Positions 35,796-45,019 of a stretch of DNA of 64,000 bases are shown here, one piece after another; the first letter of the stretch is position 1; the number at the start of each line of letters is the position of its first letter. The notes under the pieces were generated by a model. That model was not told the DNA's origin and made no database searches. It saw nothing but the letters and a program-made list of their open reading frames with translations. Made by a program: the position numbers and the translations under genes. The stretch comes from Globodera rostochiensis (lineage: Eukaryota > Nematoda > Chromadorea > Rhabditida > Heteroderidae). The stretch covers positions 1,740,185 through 1,804,184 of the forward strand of contig JAEVLN010000018.1 in assembly GCA_018350325.1 (NCBI GenBank). Reading direction: 5' to 3'.

Positions 35796-35945
35796 TTGGG
35801 GAGTAGTTGCGGGGGGTCGGCGTTGCCGATAGGCGCCGCCGAGAAAATTTTGAATCAATTTGTTAAGGAATTTCAACCAAAATTTTAAAATACGGTAATT
35901 TTTTCAAGTTTTTTAGGAATGGGAGGGGGTCAGCTGATAATAAGC
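35796..35945 (+). repeat. GGCGCCGCC dispersed repeat, copy 1
   Basis: Starts with GGGGGGTCGGCGTTGCCGAT and GGCGCCGCCGAGAAAATTTT, ending at TACGGTAATTTTTTCAAG, TTTTTTAGGAATG and GAGGGGGTC. Related copies occur at 36,840-36,960 (reverse), 40,050-40,200 (reverse) and 40,208-40,330 (forward). Confidence 0.75.
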
Positions 35946-36029
35946 TTCATTTTGACAAAATTTACCAGAAAATCAAAAACCCAACATTAAAAATAATACT
36001 TTGGCGTAACGAATTTCACAAATATTAAA

Positions 36030-36130
36030 CGATAAATTTAGCCTGTGTAAACCCGTGTCGGCCCAAAAAACACGGGCTACGGGCCCTTGAAAAACCCGTA
36101 CGGGCCCTTACCCGTGCTCGATCTCTAATT
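36030..36130 (+). repeat. GC-rich palindromic patch
   Basis: ACGGGCTACGGGCCC and CCCGTACGGGCCC form repeated, partly palindromic words, with ACCCGTG at both sides. An isolated GC block, probably a fragment of a repeat. Confidence 0.4.
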
Positions 36131-36537
36131 ATAATCAGGTCCCTTAAGCTGGATCAATTTATCTTTTGGCCGCGCCGAACAGCTCCTTTTTGGCGATGGA
36201 TTTTTCTCACATTTCATTCGTTCTACTTTATTTTGCTCTTTAAATATTGAACAATTTTTTATTGTATTTTTATTTATTTGTGTGTTAGAATTTTTTTAAT
36301 GTTATTTACAGAAATGCGTTTTTGTAATTTTATTAAATTGTCTTTTTGTTTTTAAATATTTAAAATAATTGTGTGATCGCTTTAATTTTTTTTTGTGTAA
36401 TTTTATTAAAGCATGTATTCTTTACGATCTTTTTATTTGTTTTGCGGCACTCATTTAAGTGTATTTTTGTTAAAAATAAAATTCATTCGAGCTTGAAATA
36501 AAACTAGTTTTAATTATATTTTATGCATTAGATTCCG

Positions 36538-36759
36538 ATGTTTATTTCGGGTCTGTATAAATTGCTTATAGCCTTTTTGTTATTTCTGCAACATCCTATA
36601 CGATTAAAGCAACAGTTTTTTTATTATCATAAAGGTTTTTGTCTGAATACAGAAAGCATGGGTTTTAATAATCAGAATATTCGGCATTTAACAAACTTAA
36701 TGCCCTTTTTATTAAATCATCTTTGTGTTGTAAAAATAAAGTTTAAAAGATGGTTATAA
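36538..36759 (+). CDS. 73-codon open segment, unknown
   Basis: ATG at 36,538 with a hydrophobic start (YKLLIAFLLFL) followed by a polar Asn/His-rich tail. The start is AT-rich and lies on the T-rich strand, where hydrophobic ORFs arise by chance. No motif. Probably not a gene. Confidence 0.15.
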   Translation: MFISGLYKLLIAFLLFLQHPIRLKQQFFYYHKGFCLNTESMGFNNQNIRHLTNLMPFLLNHLCVVKIKFKRWL

Positions 36760-36839
36760 TAGGGTTGAGAAAAAGCGGGTTTAAACTTTAAAATCACCAA
36801 CAAAATTCTCTGAAAAAAATACATCAACTTAAAAAAAAG

Positions 36840-36960
36840 ATTTGGGCCCAACTTTAAACATTTTTTACCGCGGTGGACCCTTCTCATTTCTAAAAGCTCA
36901 AAAAATTACCGTATTTTTAATTTTATTTTTTTAGCATTGCCGACCCCCCCCCCCTCCCCC
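36840..36960 (-). repeat. GGCGCCGCC dispersed repeat, copy 2 (reverse)
   Basis: The reverse complement carries GGGGGTCGGCAATGC, then AAAATACGGTAATTTTTT, GAGCTTTTAGAAATGAGA and AGGGTCCACC, matching copy 1 with a deletion of its middle. Together copies 1 and 2 form inverted repeats about 0.9 kb apart. Confidence 0.7.
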
Positions 36961-37406
36961 AGCCCCCAGAGTAAAGCAAAATTCTCAAAAAAAATTCATG
37001 CACTATAACTTTGAATGAATTTATTTTTGATTTATTTTTATCCAATAATCGTACAATGTTTACAATGAGCTTAGCATCGGACAACCTTACAACAACAAAG
37101 TGATTGTATTTAAATTGTAATAAGTTTTGCTGGAACATGAAATAAAAAAATAAATTGTATATAAAGTTTTTAATTGATTACCATATACATTCTCAATCTT
37201 TAGATTTTATTATTATATATTTAGTTATGTCATATTTATTTTGCTATTTACTTGTTGAAGCATCATTAATAAAAGAGCTCAGCTGAATGTTGAAGCTTAT
37301 CTTTAAGTTTCGAGCAATTACTGGCGGGTAAATGCCTACCAATGGCTTATTGTTGAAAAAAAACTTGGGGAGCGCTCTCACGGAACATTTGAATTTTTAA
37401 AAAAAA

Positions 37407-37664
37407 TTATTTAATAAAATTGGACAAAACAAAAAATACATTTATTTTAAATACATATACTATTGCAGGAAGTAATGGTAATCTTCCGATATATTTGACT
37501 AGCTTCATGGGCGGTTGTTGGAAAATAAATATTAACGATTTAAACAATATATAATTCGTTTTGTTAGTTTTTTTTATTAAACATTTTTTCGAAATTAGAT
37601 TGCATGACACGACCGCAGACGACTCGATTAAAGCCAAATATAGTAAAAGCAAATAGAACGACAA
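37407..37664 (-). CDS. 85-codon ORF with hydrophobic N-terminus
   Basis: The predicted N-terminus MSFYLLLLYLALIESSAVVS resembles a short signal peptide or membrane anchor, followed by a Lys-rich stretch and a further hydrophobic tract (RLPLLPAIVYVF). The reading frame is uninterrupted, but the region is AT-rich and no family is recognised. It may be chance. Confidence 0.22.
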   Translation of the reverse strand: MSFYLLLLYLALIESSAVVSCNLISKKCLIKKTNKTNYILFKSLIFIFQQPPMKLVKYIGRLPLLPAIVYVFKINVFFVLSNFIK

Positions 37665-38182
37665 TTAATTAACTGTATTTTTATTTTGTAATCCCATATT
37701 AAATTTATTATGTTTTTCATTGTATTTATTCATTAATTTTTATAACTCATTTACACATTTAAAATGTACTTTTTTTCTTTTAAATTGATATCTTCATTTT
37801 TTTGTCTGATTCATCATCATAAAAGTGAAATGCGTAACTAAATATTAAATGGGGAGCGTTACTGATAAATTTTAATTCTTTAAAAAATTACAACTTTGAA
37901 TAGAACTTCACGCACATTTCGTTTGTTGCATCAAATGGGGGGGGGGGGTCACTTTATGTTTTTTATTTACACTCACTTTTGACACAAAGATGTGTAAAAT
38001 TAATTTTGTTTTATAGTCTTTGATTAAGTTCGCAAATTGGCGCCAATTCTTCTGCTTTATTAAAAACTAAGTTTGATTGTGACTTTGTCTAATGTTTTTT
38101 GTTTTGATCAGGTTTTAATTATATATTTCTAATAAGTTTAAAATTTAATAACATTTTTTGTTAACATTAAAAAGCATACTTT

Positions 38183-38476
38183 TTAGAAAGAAAACTGTTT
38201 AAAATTTAAATTTATTTTAAATGCCATAAATTTTACATTTTTTTTTCTTCTAGAGCTCATGCTGACAATAAGAAGTTCCTGAAGCTTATTAACCGCATTC
38301 ATTGAGCTTTCAATCTTAGCTGAACACTCTTGTTCCTCTGCTCTCATAGGTATTTCGATGAACACAGCAGCGTTTAAATTTTTTGTAAAAAATGTTATAT
38401 AGTTGCGAATAATTAGATTTACCCACTTTTTTGATAATAAACTTGTTTTAAATTTGAATACTATGGGAACCGTCAA
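38183..38476 (-). CDS. 97-codon ORF with coil-like charged core, unknown
   Basis: A minus-strand ORF whose central part (about residues 34-78) is GC-richer and protein-like: FIEIPMRAEEQECSAKIESS, then NAVNKLQELLIVSMSSRRKK. The heptad-like spacing of Leu/Ile/Val suggests a short amphipathic helix or coil. The N- and C-terminal parts are AT-rich and may be intron or chance, so the core could be a single exon. Its sense agrees with the A-rich strand, as in the Helitron region. No domain recognised. Confidence 0.38.
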   Translation of the reverse strand: MTVPIVFKFKTSLLSKKWVNLIIRNYITFFTKNLNAAVFIEIPMRAEEQECSAKIESSMNAVNKLQELLIVSMSSRRKKNVKFMAFKINLNFKQFSF

Positions 38477-39354
38477 GGTTTTTCCATTTCGCGAACTTTT
38501 TTAGTAGCTATAAAGTTATATTTAATAAATAATTTGTTGCTAAACCTTTCAGCGTAGAAGAAGATCCTGATACCTCTCACAGTACATTTTGTACTCTTGA
38601 AACTTGAACTTTACTTTATAAGTTTAAATTTATTTCCTTTATTTTTATACATAAATTTTCAGTAAGTAAATTATTTATCTTTTATTTAATTTTTTGCTTA
38701 GATTTTATTTTAATTTTATATGCATTTTTATAAATAAATCATGACTTGATGTTTAACTTTGTTTGTTATTTAAATATTAATCTTTTAAACTTTGTTAATT
38801 TTGTTTATTTGTAAATACGAACCAAATTTTGTTAAATATATTCCTTTAAAAACAGCATTCACGACCTGCAAATAGTAAAACTTTTGGAAGTTCATTAAGC
38901 AGTTCATCGACTGCTATTTTTTAGTGCTCCATTTTTACACTGCTTTAAATAAAAATTTATTTTTTTGGTTTAAAACAAGAGCATTAACATTATTTATTTT
39001 ATTTTAGTTCCTGATTACTCAAAATAATTTTTTAATTTGAAATTTTTCAATAATATTATAAACTGTGTGTATTTTTAAATTAATTCTTACATTAATATAT
39101 ATTGTGTAATAAGAATAATTTCATATTAAAATGTTCGCGCTTTAAAATATTTTCTCAATTTTTAACTTATAATATAGATCGAATCGAATCCGATCTAATA
39201 AATACTTAAAATGTCGGTTTATATTTTATGGTATAGTTTTTTTACAATTTATTAACTTTCTTAATTAGTTTCACAGTTTAATCCAACGTTAAGTATATAA
39301 TATTTATTATTTAAATCTAATTGTAAAAGACTCCCGATTATATCCAATAGTTAA

Positions 39355-39575
39355 TTCCGAATCCCACTACAGCTAAAAGTTTATCGAATCCCACCCGTCC
39401 GAATCCCACCAAGCAAAAAAATAGTTCTGAATCCCACCACGACCGAATAGTTCGAATACCCACTGCTACTAAAAACAATCAAAAAGGCTCATTTTGTAGG
39501 GATGCTATATTTTTACCTATTTCGGCTTTTTTCTACCTATTACCTAGGTACCTATTTTTCTACCTATCATGTTTT
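39355..39575 (+). repeat. Degenerate GAATCCCAC and CTACCTAT repeats
   Basis: 39,356-39,470 has the word GAATCCCAC four times plus GAATACCCAC once, with TCCGAA or TTCGAA next to most of them, at irregular 16-25 bp spacing. 39,515-39,570 has CTACCTATT-type words five times around the palindrome TACCTAGGTA. Both are short degenerate arrays without other features. Confidence 0.6.
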
Positions 39576-39776
39576 TTGAATTTTTTTTATATAATTCTAC
39601 TGAAAATGTCAAAAATAAAGGCAAAATTGTCATGGATGAAGGACTGGATAAACAGAGTCGACGGAAAAGCAACTTACACAACAGACGGAGCTGTCATCTA
39701 TTGCCAACCATGTCAACAACAGGTTAATGCATCGCTTTCATCTACAACACAACGAACCGAAAACCGGGGGTCGTAA
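39576..39776 (+). pseudogene. CGGBP1/hAT-like zinc-finger fragment
   Basis: The open segment reads SWMKDWINRVDGKATYTTDG, then AVIYCQPCQQQVNAS. The pattern of a basic start, a TDG turn, a hydrophobic-tyrosine pair and C-x2-C followed by a Val resembles the start of CGGBP1-like/hAT-associated zinc fingers. The reading frame runs into the terminal repeat of the element at 39,757, so the second half of the finger (His pair) is missing. This suggests a transposase or CGGBP-like gene fragment broken by an insertion. Short, so the family assignment is tentative. Confidence 0.4.
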
Positions 39777-39872
39777 AACCGGCCTAACCGAAAACCGGGG
39801 GTACCTGGTTTATTAGTTTTTCGGTTTGAAAAATAAACCCCTAATGATGGGATTTTATGTGACTCCATTGAT

Positions 39873-39946
39873 GAAAAGGTGGTGTAGTGGTGAGTGGTTG
39901 GGTGACTTGAACTGTGGTGGGTGTAGGTTCAGATCCGGTCTGCGCT
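39873..39946 (+). ncRNA. tRNA-like sequence / SINE head with A and B boxes
   Basis: TGGTGTAGTGG at 39,880-39,890 matches the Pol III A box. GGTTCAGATCC at 39,926-39,936 resembles the B box (GGTTCGANTCC, with two changes). The 46-bp spacing is that of a tRNA gene. The predicted acceptor arms do not pair and the T stem has a mismatch, so this is a tRNA-derived repeat or tRNA relic rather than a working tRNA. Confidence 0.5.
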
Positions 39947-40049
39947 ATTTGTTTTTTCAAACCTCCTCTAACTTTACGTGCTGTAACAATTCCAAAGTTT
40001 TTTAAATTCACAATTTTTTTAATTAAATAAAATTCCCAATTTTTTAACA

Positions 40050-40330
40050 AACTCGTTAAATCTCAAAAAAAATTCCCGGACTCTTATCACTCCTAAAAAG
40101 CTTCAAAAAATAACCGGATTTTTTAATTTTTGGCCGAAAATCTGTTAACAAATTGAGTCAAAAATTCAAAATTTTCATGGCGGCGCCTAGGACTAAATAG
40201 AGCCACTGATGCCGATAGGATCCGCCGGGAAAATTTTTGTGATTTTATTAATAAACTTCATCAAAATTTAGCAAAATCACGCATTTTTTCGGAGTTTCGG
40301 GAAATTTTTTCAAAAAAAAAATATGTTTAC
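40050..40330. repeat. Head-to-head GGCGCCGCC repeat pair (copies 3 and 4)
   Basis: The reverse-oriented left arm (40,050-40,200) matches copy 1 at 35,796: GGCGCCGCC, AAAATTTTGAAT, CAATTTGTTAA and GGTTATTTTTTGAAG in its sense. The right arm (40,208-40,330) starts GATGCCGATAGGATCCGCCG and is forward. About 25 bp separate the arms. A long imperfect hairpin is possible. Confidence 0.7.
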
Positions 40331-41221
40331 GTAAGAGTGGAGAGGATGCCCGGCGGGTAAATTTTACAAAAATGGCAATCTTTGTTAAGAAAATTGAAGC
40401 AAAAGCTAGAAAGATGTGATAAATTTATTTCGAAAATTCTTTTTTTCTCAAACCGAAAACCGGTACCCCCGGTTTAAAACCGACCGCCCACAACCCTACT
40501 AATTACTTTAGAAAAATGAAAATGATGCGGTTTTTCATCGCTAAGCTTATTGGCCATCCTTCCGCAAGATCAAAAAATCCAAAAAAAAATGCTTAATCAG
40601 ATTTGTAAAAATTTATTACCTATAAATTTGTATAATAATGTTCAGGCAATAATATTGCTTATGTTATTTGTTTAATTCTTTTTTTAAGCATATTTCCCAA
40701 CATATGTATCTTTTTGATATTTTCGAGATTAATATCACTTATAAAAAAAGTTAATCACAAATATTTTTCAATCTGGCGGTTAGATTATTTCAATTTTAAA
40801 TTATCCATTTTACAGTTGTAAGCGAGAAAAAATAATCCGATTTTAAACAAATAAATCTCCGCATACTTAATTTGTTGATTTTATATTAACGCTTTTGGAT
40901 GTTTATTATAAAATAAACAATATTGAAATCATATTCTTTGGATTCAACAAATTAGCTTACTCAATTTTTATTATTTTTAGTTAAATATATTTATTTTTTT
41001 GAACTCGCTTGTATGCGTATTGAAACGGAAGTTTTTTTGCTTAATTTTTTTTCTTATCTTTTGTTGTAATTTTGTACTTTTTGCATGATTTGAGGCCAAA
41101 ATTAATTTTTGGAAGATTTTTAATTTTTGGAAAAATGTTTGTATTCGAGTTCGGTGATCTTAGAGCCGAACGGGGGGAAATTTTGGCAGAACCATTTTTT
41201 TTTGATTCCTGAAGTTGTAAC

Positions 41222-41440
41222 TCATTTTTTTATAAATGGCATCCATTCCCCGCAAAGAGCTGTTTTTGCTCTTGCTTTTGCATTCCTGATGTTCTGCCGA
41301 TCTATTTTAAACTGCCGACTTGCTTCCTTAATTAAATGGGATTTGTGGTTGACGATTTCCAATTTTTGGCCGATTATAAAAACGCGACGTTTCTTTGAGA
41401 TAATGCCCCGCTGTTGTATTACCTCCCAATTAGAATATCG
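41222..41440 (-). pseudogene. pogo/CENP-B-like helix-turn-helix fragment
   Basis: A minus-strand open segment of 72 codons contains SKKRRVFIIGQKLEIVNH, then SRQFKIDRQNIRNAK. The KRR start, K-x-x-IV, the (A)(S/A)R-x-F-x-(I/V)(D)R-x-x-(I)(R) sequence and its spacing match the N-terminal Psq/brinker-type DNA-binding domain of pogo/Tigger and CENP-B-like proteins. It lacks a start codon and ends at a TGA at 41,222. After that the other frame shows ITELEYKHF, like the second DNA-binding helix (PELE-x-x-(L)), so a frameshift has split it. No DDE catalytic part was found. The 113-codon plus-strand ORF over it is the shadow. Confidence 0.5.
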
Positions 41441-41524
41441 TCATTCATGTTTTATTAGTAAACGCTAAAATTTAAAGTAAATGGTATAGTTAAAAAATTT
41501 AGGTCTATTATAAAAATTCAGGGC

Positions 41525-41578
41525 TTGGGGGGGGGCGTCCAATTAGAGGGTGGCTTCAAATAGAGGGGGGGGGGGGGT
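41525..41578 (+). repeat. Two G-runs with repeated linker
   Basis: G-runs of about 10 and 13 bases flank CGTCCAATTAGAGGGTGGCTTCAAATAGAG. In an AT-rich genome such runs recur (13,646, 37,936 and the 5-9 kb array), which suggests G-run growth is a property of this genome or its sequencing. Confidence 0.7.
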
Positions 41579-42627
41579 ACTATTTTTCAAATTTTAATAT
41601 ACTTTTGTTTTAATTATTTTGTATTAAACTTTATCGGCTTCTTAGATTTTGACATTAAATAAAAATCTTTTGGATTTTCTTCCATCCATTAGCTAGATTT
41701 TGGACAGCAATTCTTTTAAATGTAACCGCTTTTTGCAAAAATATTGCAAATAATAATTTTATTCATTTTTCACTATTTTTTTATACCTATCGAACTCTCG
41801 AATTTATTTTTGCTTTGAAAAAGCTTTATAGTTTATATCAATATATTTTTTTATAAAATTTGCTAGTGTTCATGCATTCATTATTTTTTGTTGATGAATT
41901 TAAGTAAGTAAAAATAACATTAATTATATTACAACTTTTTAAGGATTGCCAAATCGGGAAGTTTAACAACATAAGTGAGCCCGCGCATACTGCTCTTCCG
42001 TTATATTACGCACCAACTGTAAAGCAACGGCGGACGACAAACTCGAAAAACAATTTGTGCCTAAAATAAAACAAAAAATGTATTAAACAAAAAGCTTCGG
42101 AGTCCTAAGCTTTTCCGCAAGGTCCACAATTGTTTAATTGTTTAATCCGAGTTCCGTTTCTGCGTATGTCAAACCACAGACCCGAATTCAAACAATTTTC
42201 AAGAAAAGCTTTTTTCCAAAAAAAAACATTGTTTTTGTATCGTAAAGATTCAAAATGCATGTAAGGACGAACAGAAGAGCTAACAAATATGCATTTTGAA
42301 CGCTTTTATTACAGAAAAGGGATTTTGAAAAAAAAAGAAAAATCTCTTACATTTTCCAATTAATCATTTATTGTTTATTTTACTTTAATCAGTAGTTGCT
42401 CTTGAACGACGTCTTGTGTAGCATAATCCACAGAAAGAAGTTGGTTCATTGTATAAGGCAACAATGAATTGATTTTAATAAATATGATTAAAATATATAA
42501 TTTTGCAGCAAATTCCATAAATTAAATTTGTAACAATATAATTTTAATATTCACATGCGGCCAAATATATGAAAGTTCATGTACCAATAAGGATAGTGAT
42601 AAACTTATATGTTTTTACAAATGTAAA

Positions 42628-42813
42628 TTAAGTAAATGTCCAACATCTGGCGATGCTTGCCGCTCTGTTCCTTGTTACGTCGCTTAGCTTAACGCCAAAG
42701 TCTTCCGGTGTTTTGCGTGTGTGCCCGCGTTTGGGGGTCTTCTTAGCACGCTCGACATGAGGCTCGCTATTTAAATGTATATTAATTAACAATTTAAAAA
42801 TTATTTTTTTGAT
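42628..42813 (-). CDS. Candidate exon, basic, unknown
   Basis: A minus-strand open segment of 61 codons whose GC-rich part (about 42,630-42,770) reads SEPHVERAKKTPKRGHTRKT, then PEDFGVKLSDVTRNRAASIA. No start codon is present, which fits an internal exon. All three frames are relatively open over GC-rich DNA, so the choice rests on composition only. No family recognised. It lies next to a decayed copy of the 31.7-kb island. Confidence 0.3.
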   Translation of the reverse strand: MKKIIFKLLINIHLNSEPHVERAKKTPKRGHTRKTPEDFGVKLSDVTRNRAASIARCWTFT

Positions 42814-42831
42814 TTATTTTTTCATCAACCA

Positions 42832-42970
42832 TTGCTTAATATAATATAAACAGTTTTTTAATTTTTAAATGTTTTTTGAGAGTCTTCCATAATCGTTAGC
42901 ACGCTGCTGTTAAAGTTTTTCAGCATGCTCTAATCGTCACAACTTTCTTAAATTTAATTCTTTAAAATAT
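42832..42970 (-). repeat. Diverged copy of the 31.6-31.8 kb island
   Basis: Shares CGTGCTAACGATTATGGAAG (CGTGCTCAACGATCATGGAAG at 31.7 kb), AACTTTAACAGCAGC and GAGCATG on the minus strand. The frame kept at 31.7 kb is broken here. Confidence 0.75.
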
Positions 42971-43029
42971 ATTCTACTCGCTTTAAATGTGACGTTTGTG
43001 ATTTATTTAAAATATTAATTAAATATAAA

Positions 43030-43675
43030 AATTTCTTTTGGGTTGTTGCTGTTGCTTTTCTAATTATAAAATAACATTAAAAATGGCAATATATACAATT
43101 ATACTTTTTTTTACTTTTAAAATTTATACTTTTTATGTGAAGGTTTTATTTTTATTTAACTTAACAAATATTTCTTTAAAATAAAATTTGTTTTTTTCAT
43201 TTTTACATTTGCATTATTTGCTTATTTTTTATTTATGTTTAATTAGCATTATTCAATAGATAATTTTCAAAATTGCAGAGATCCAGAGGTCCTTTATCAA
43301 TGTTTCCAGTGTGGGATAAACCCAAATTGATTAACTTTTATCTATTCTTTACTTATATACGTTTGATTATTTCTGAATTTATACACGCATCAGTCATTGC
43401 CAATAAATCCAGTAGCTGTGGATGCTGCGCGCCCTGTTCTTTACAAAAGTTCATGGAATTTTTAAATAACAATAATAATTAAAACCAATATTTTTTAAGC
43501 TTAAATACCTTAACAACGATCTGTTTCATTTAAATGATGTTCAAAATTTTTTTTGTTATTTTTTAATCCAATATTAAATTTGTCTTTTTAACAAAATATT
43601 ATTTACTTTGGATTGTTGCTGGTGCTTTTCTATTTATAGTAACATTAAAATAGAAAATTTACAATTATTTTATTA
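43030..43675 (+). repeat. Direct repeat pair, about 75 bp, 0.58 kb apart
   Basis: 43,030-43,110 and 43,606-43,675 share GGTTGTTGCTGTTGCTTTTC versus GATTGTTGCTGGTGCTTTTC, then TAACATTAAAA and TACAATTAT. Diverged local duplication. Confidence 0.6.
43273..43482 (+). CDS. Cys-rich 69-codon open segment, unknown
   Basis: The plus-strand ORF from ATG 43,273 ends in ASVIANKSSSCGCCAPCSLQ followed by KFMEFLNNNNN. The Cys cluster C-x-CC-x2-C lies in a GC-richer island at 43,390-43,460. The N-terminal half in another frame reads DPEVLYQCFQCG, so the frame is ambiguous. No family recognised. Confidence 0.22.
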   Translation: MQRSRGPLSMFPVWDKPKLINFYLFFTYIRLIISEFIHASVIANKSSSCGCCAPCSLQKFMEFLNNNNN

Positions 43676-43699
43676 CATTGTTATTTTGAAATTACGTTT

Positions 43700-44970
43700 A
43701 TTACTTTTAAAAATAAATAATTTTCTGATTTTACTTTTTAAAATACGTAATTTCATTTCATTTCCCCGCTTTTCAAAAAAGTTATTTATTTGAATAAATT
43801 TGCTTGGAAATAAATGAATAGATAGATGCAAGCGTCTTATGGAATATTTTTCCGCCCATTGTAAGTTTGTTGAATTACACAACTAAATCCCATAACGCGG
43901 TATAAATATTTGTATCTTTATTTAAGTTTTTTAGATCATAAAATAGTTATTTGCAATTATTTTATTTAAATTAATTTGTAGTAGAATACGTGTCTCACTT
44001 TATATATATCTCTGTTTGGTGATAATCACAAAAGTTAACGAAATTTTGCCTCTTTTTCCTTTGGTTATTTTTTATTAGATTTTTATTTCAAGAGGTCAAA
44101 ACTTTTATTTTGACTAGGGGTTATTATTTTTTGATGATTTTATTTAAATTATACATATTATTGCTTGATTCAAAAATTTTTATTTTGTGTTCAGTTGGAT
44201 GCGCATTCGTTCCTCCTTCTCATTTCTGTAAACAGACGAGGAATGAGGTTTACCCACATCCAAAATTGAAGCATTTAAATTGTTTCATTTTGTTAGCTAA
44301 CTGTTTTTGTTGGACTGGGGATTTTTTTAATTAAAAATATGTTCCTCTTTGTTGATGTCAAAGTTTGTCATAGCGAATAATAAATTATATAATGTTAAAA
44401 AAACATATACATATTTATATCTATATTTTTAATGTTATACCGTAGAAAAATATATTACTAAATATTGTTTTATTTATTTTGATTTTTGATTATGATTGTA
44501 TTTAAATTTGTTTCTTTATGATAATCGTTTAAGCTTAGCAATATGCTTAGGCTTAGGCTCAGAATTTGTTGTTGTTGTTGAAGAGGAAAATTTAGTTATT
44601 AAATCAATATTTAAATTGTTTAAATAAAACAATGGATTTTTAAATCGAATTAACTTGAAAATGTAACATAATATTAATAATAAAGGGTAATAAAAAATTT
44701 AATATGTTACAAAGTGCAAAAAAAAAAGCTTAAAAAACAATTCCATAAAAATAATGTTAGTGAGTTGGAAAGAACAGAAAGTCAACAAGGTTAGAAAACG
44801 ATAATTGTAAATATTATATTAATTTTTTCCTGTTTTCTGATCAGATATATAGCTTTGCAAACCTTTAATATTGTATCTGTAAAGGTGCAGAGAAATGAAA
44901 AGTTATTTGTTACTTTAGAAACTTTATTAAATTAATTATTATTATTAAGATTAAAAATATCCACCCGGCG
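43700..44970. other. AT-rich region with a TTAGGC doublet
   Basis: AT-rich DNA. At 44,547-44,558 the sequence TTAGGCTTAGGC occurs, the telomere-type repeat of many nematodes. Two copies are too few to be called an interstitial telomere. A 74-codon ORF at 44,110 shows no motif. Confidence 0.5.
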
Positions 44971-45019
44971 GATGCTGGTGTGCTTTCTGCTCCGGCGTTT
45001 AATTTTCTTCTTTGTTGCT

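Larger units (their letters stand above)
36961..39354. other. AT-rich region with two weak coding candidates
   Basis: Mostly AT-rich. A G-run of ten bases lies at about 37,936. Two minus-strand open segments (37,407-37,664 and 38,183-38,476) are listed separately. Nothing else supported. Confidence 0.45.
39757..40500. mobile_element. Inverted-repeat element (accgggggtacc ends)
   Basis: The left end has AACCGAAAACCGGGGG twice and GGGGGTACCTGGTTT, then TTTTCGGTTTGAAAAA. The right end (40,445-40,500) has TCAAACCGAAAACCGGTACC, then CCCGGTTTAAAACCG, which is its reverse complement with small gaps. Inside lie a tRNA-like segment (39,873-39,946) and an inverted pair of GGCGCCGCC repeats (40,050-40,330). 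No transposase is present, so it would be non-autonomous. A target-site duplication was not resolved. Confidence 0.6.

Noticed and set aside
39873..39946. Functional tRNA gene
   Set aside because: A and B boxes are at the right spacing, but the acceptor stem does not pair, the T stem has a mismatch and no clear anticodon arm forms.
41127..41468. 113-codon plus-strand ORF
   Set aside because: It lies opposite the pogo/CENP-B-like helix-turn-helix, which has recognisable spacing. The plus-strand translation has none.
43510..43530. piRNA-type CTGTTTCA upstream motif
   Set aside because: One or two occurrences (43,521 and 2,535) are expected by chance and there is no cluster.
44547..44558. Interstitial telomere
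   Set aside because: Only two TTAGGC units, no array and no associated subtelomeric sequence recognised.
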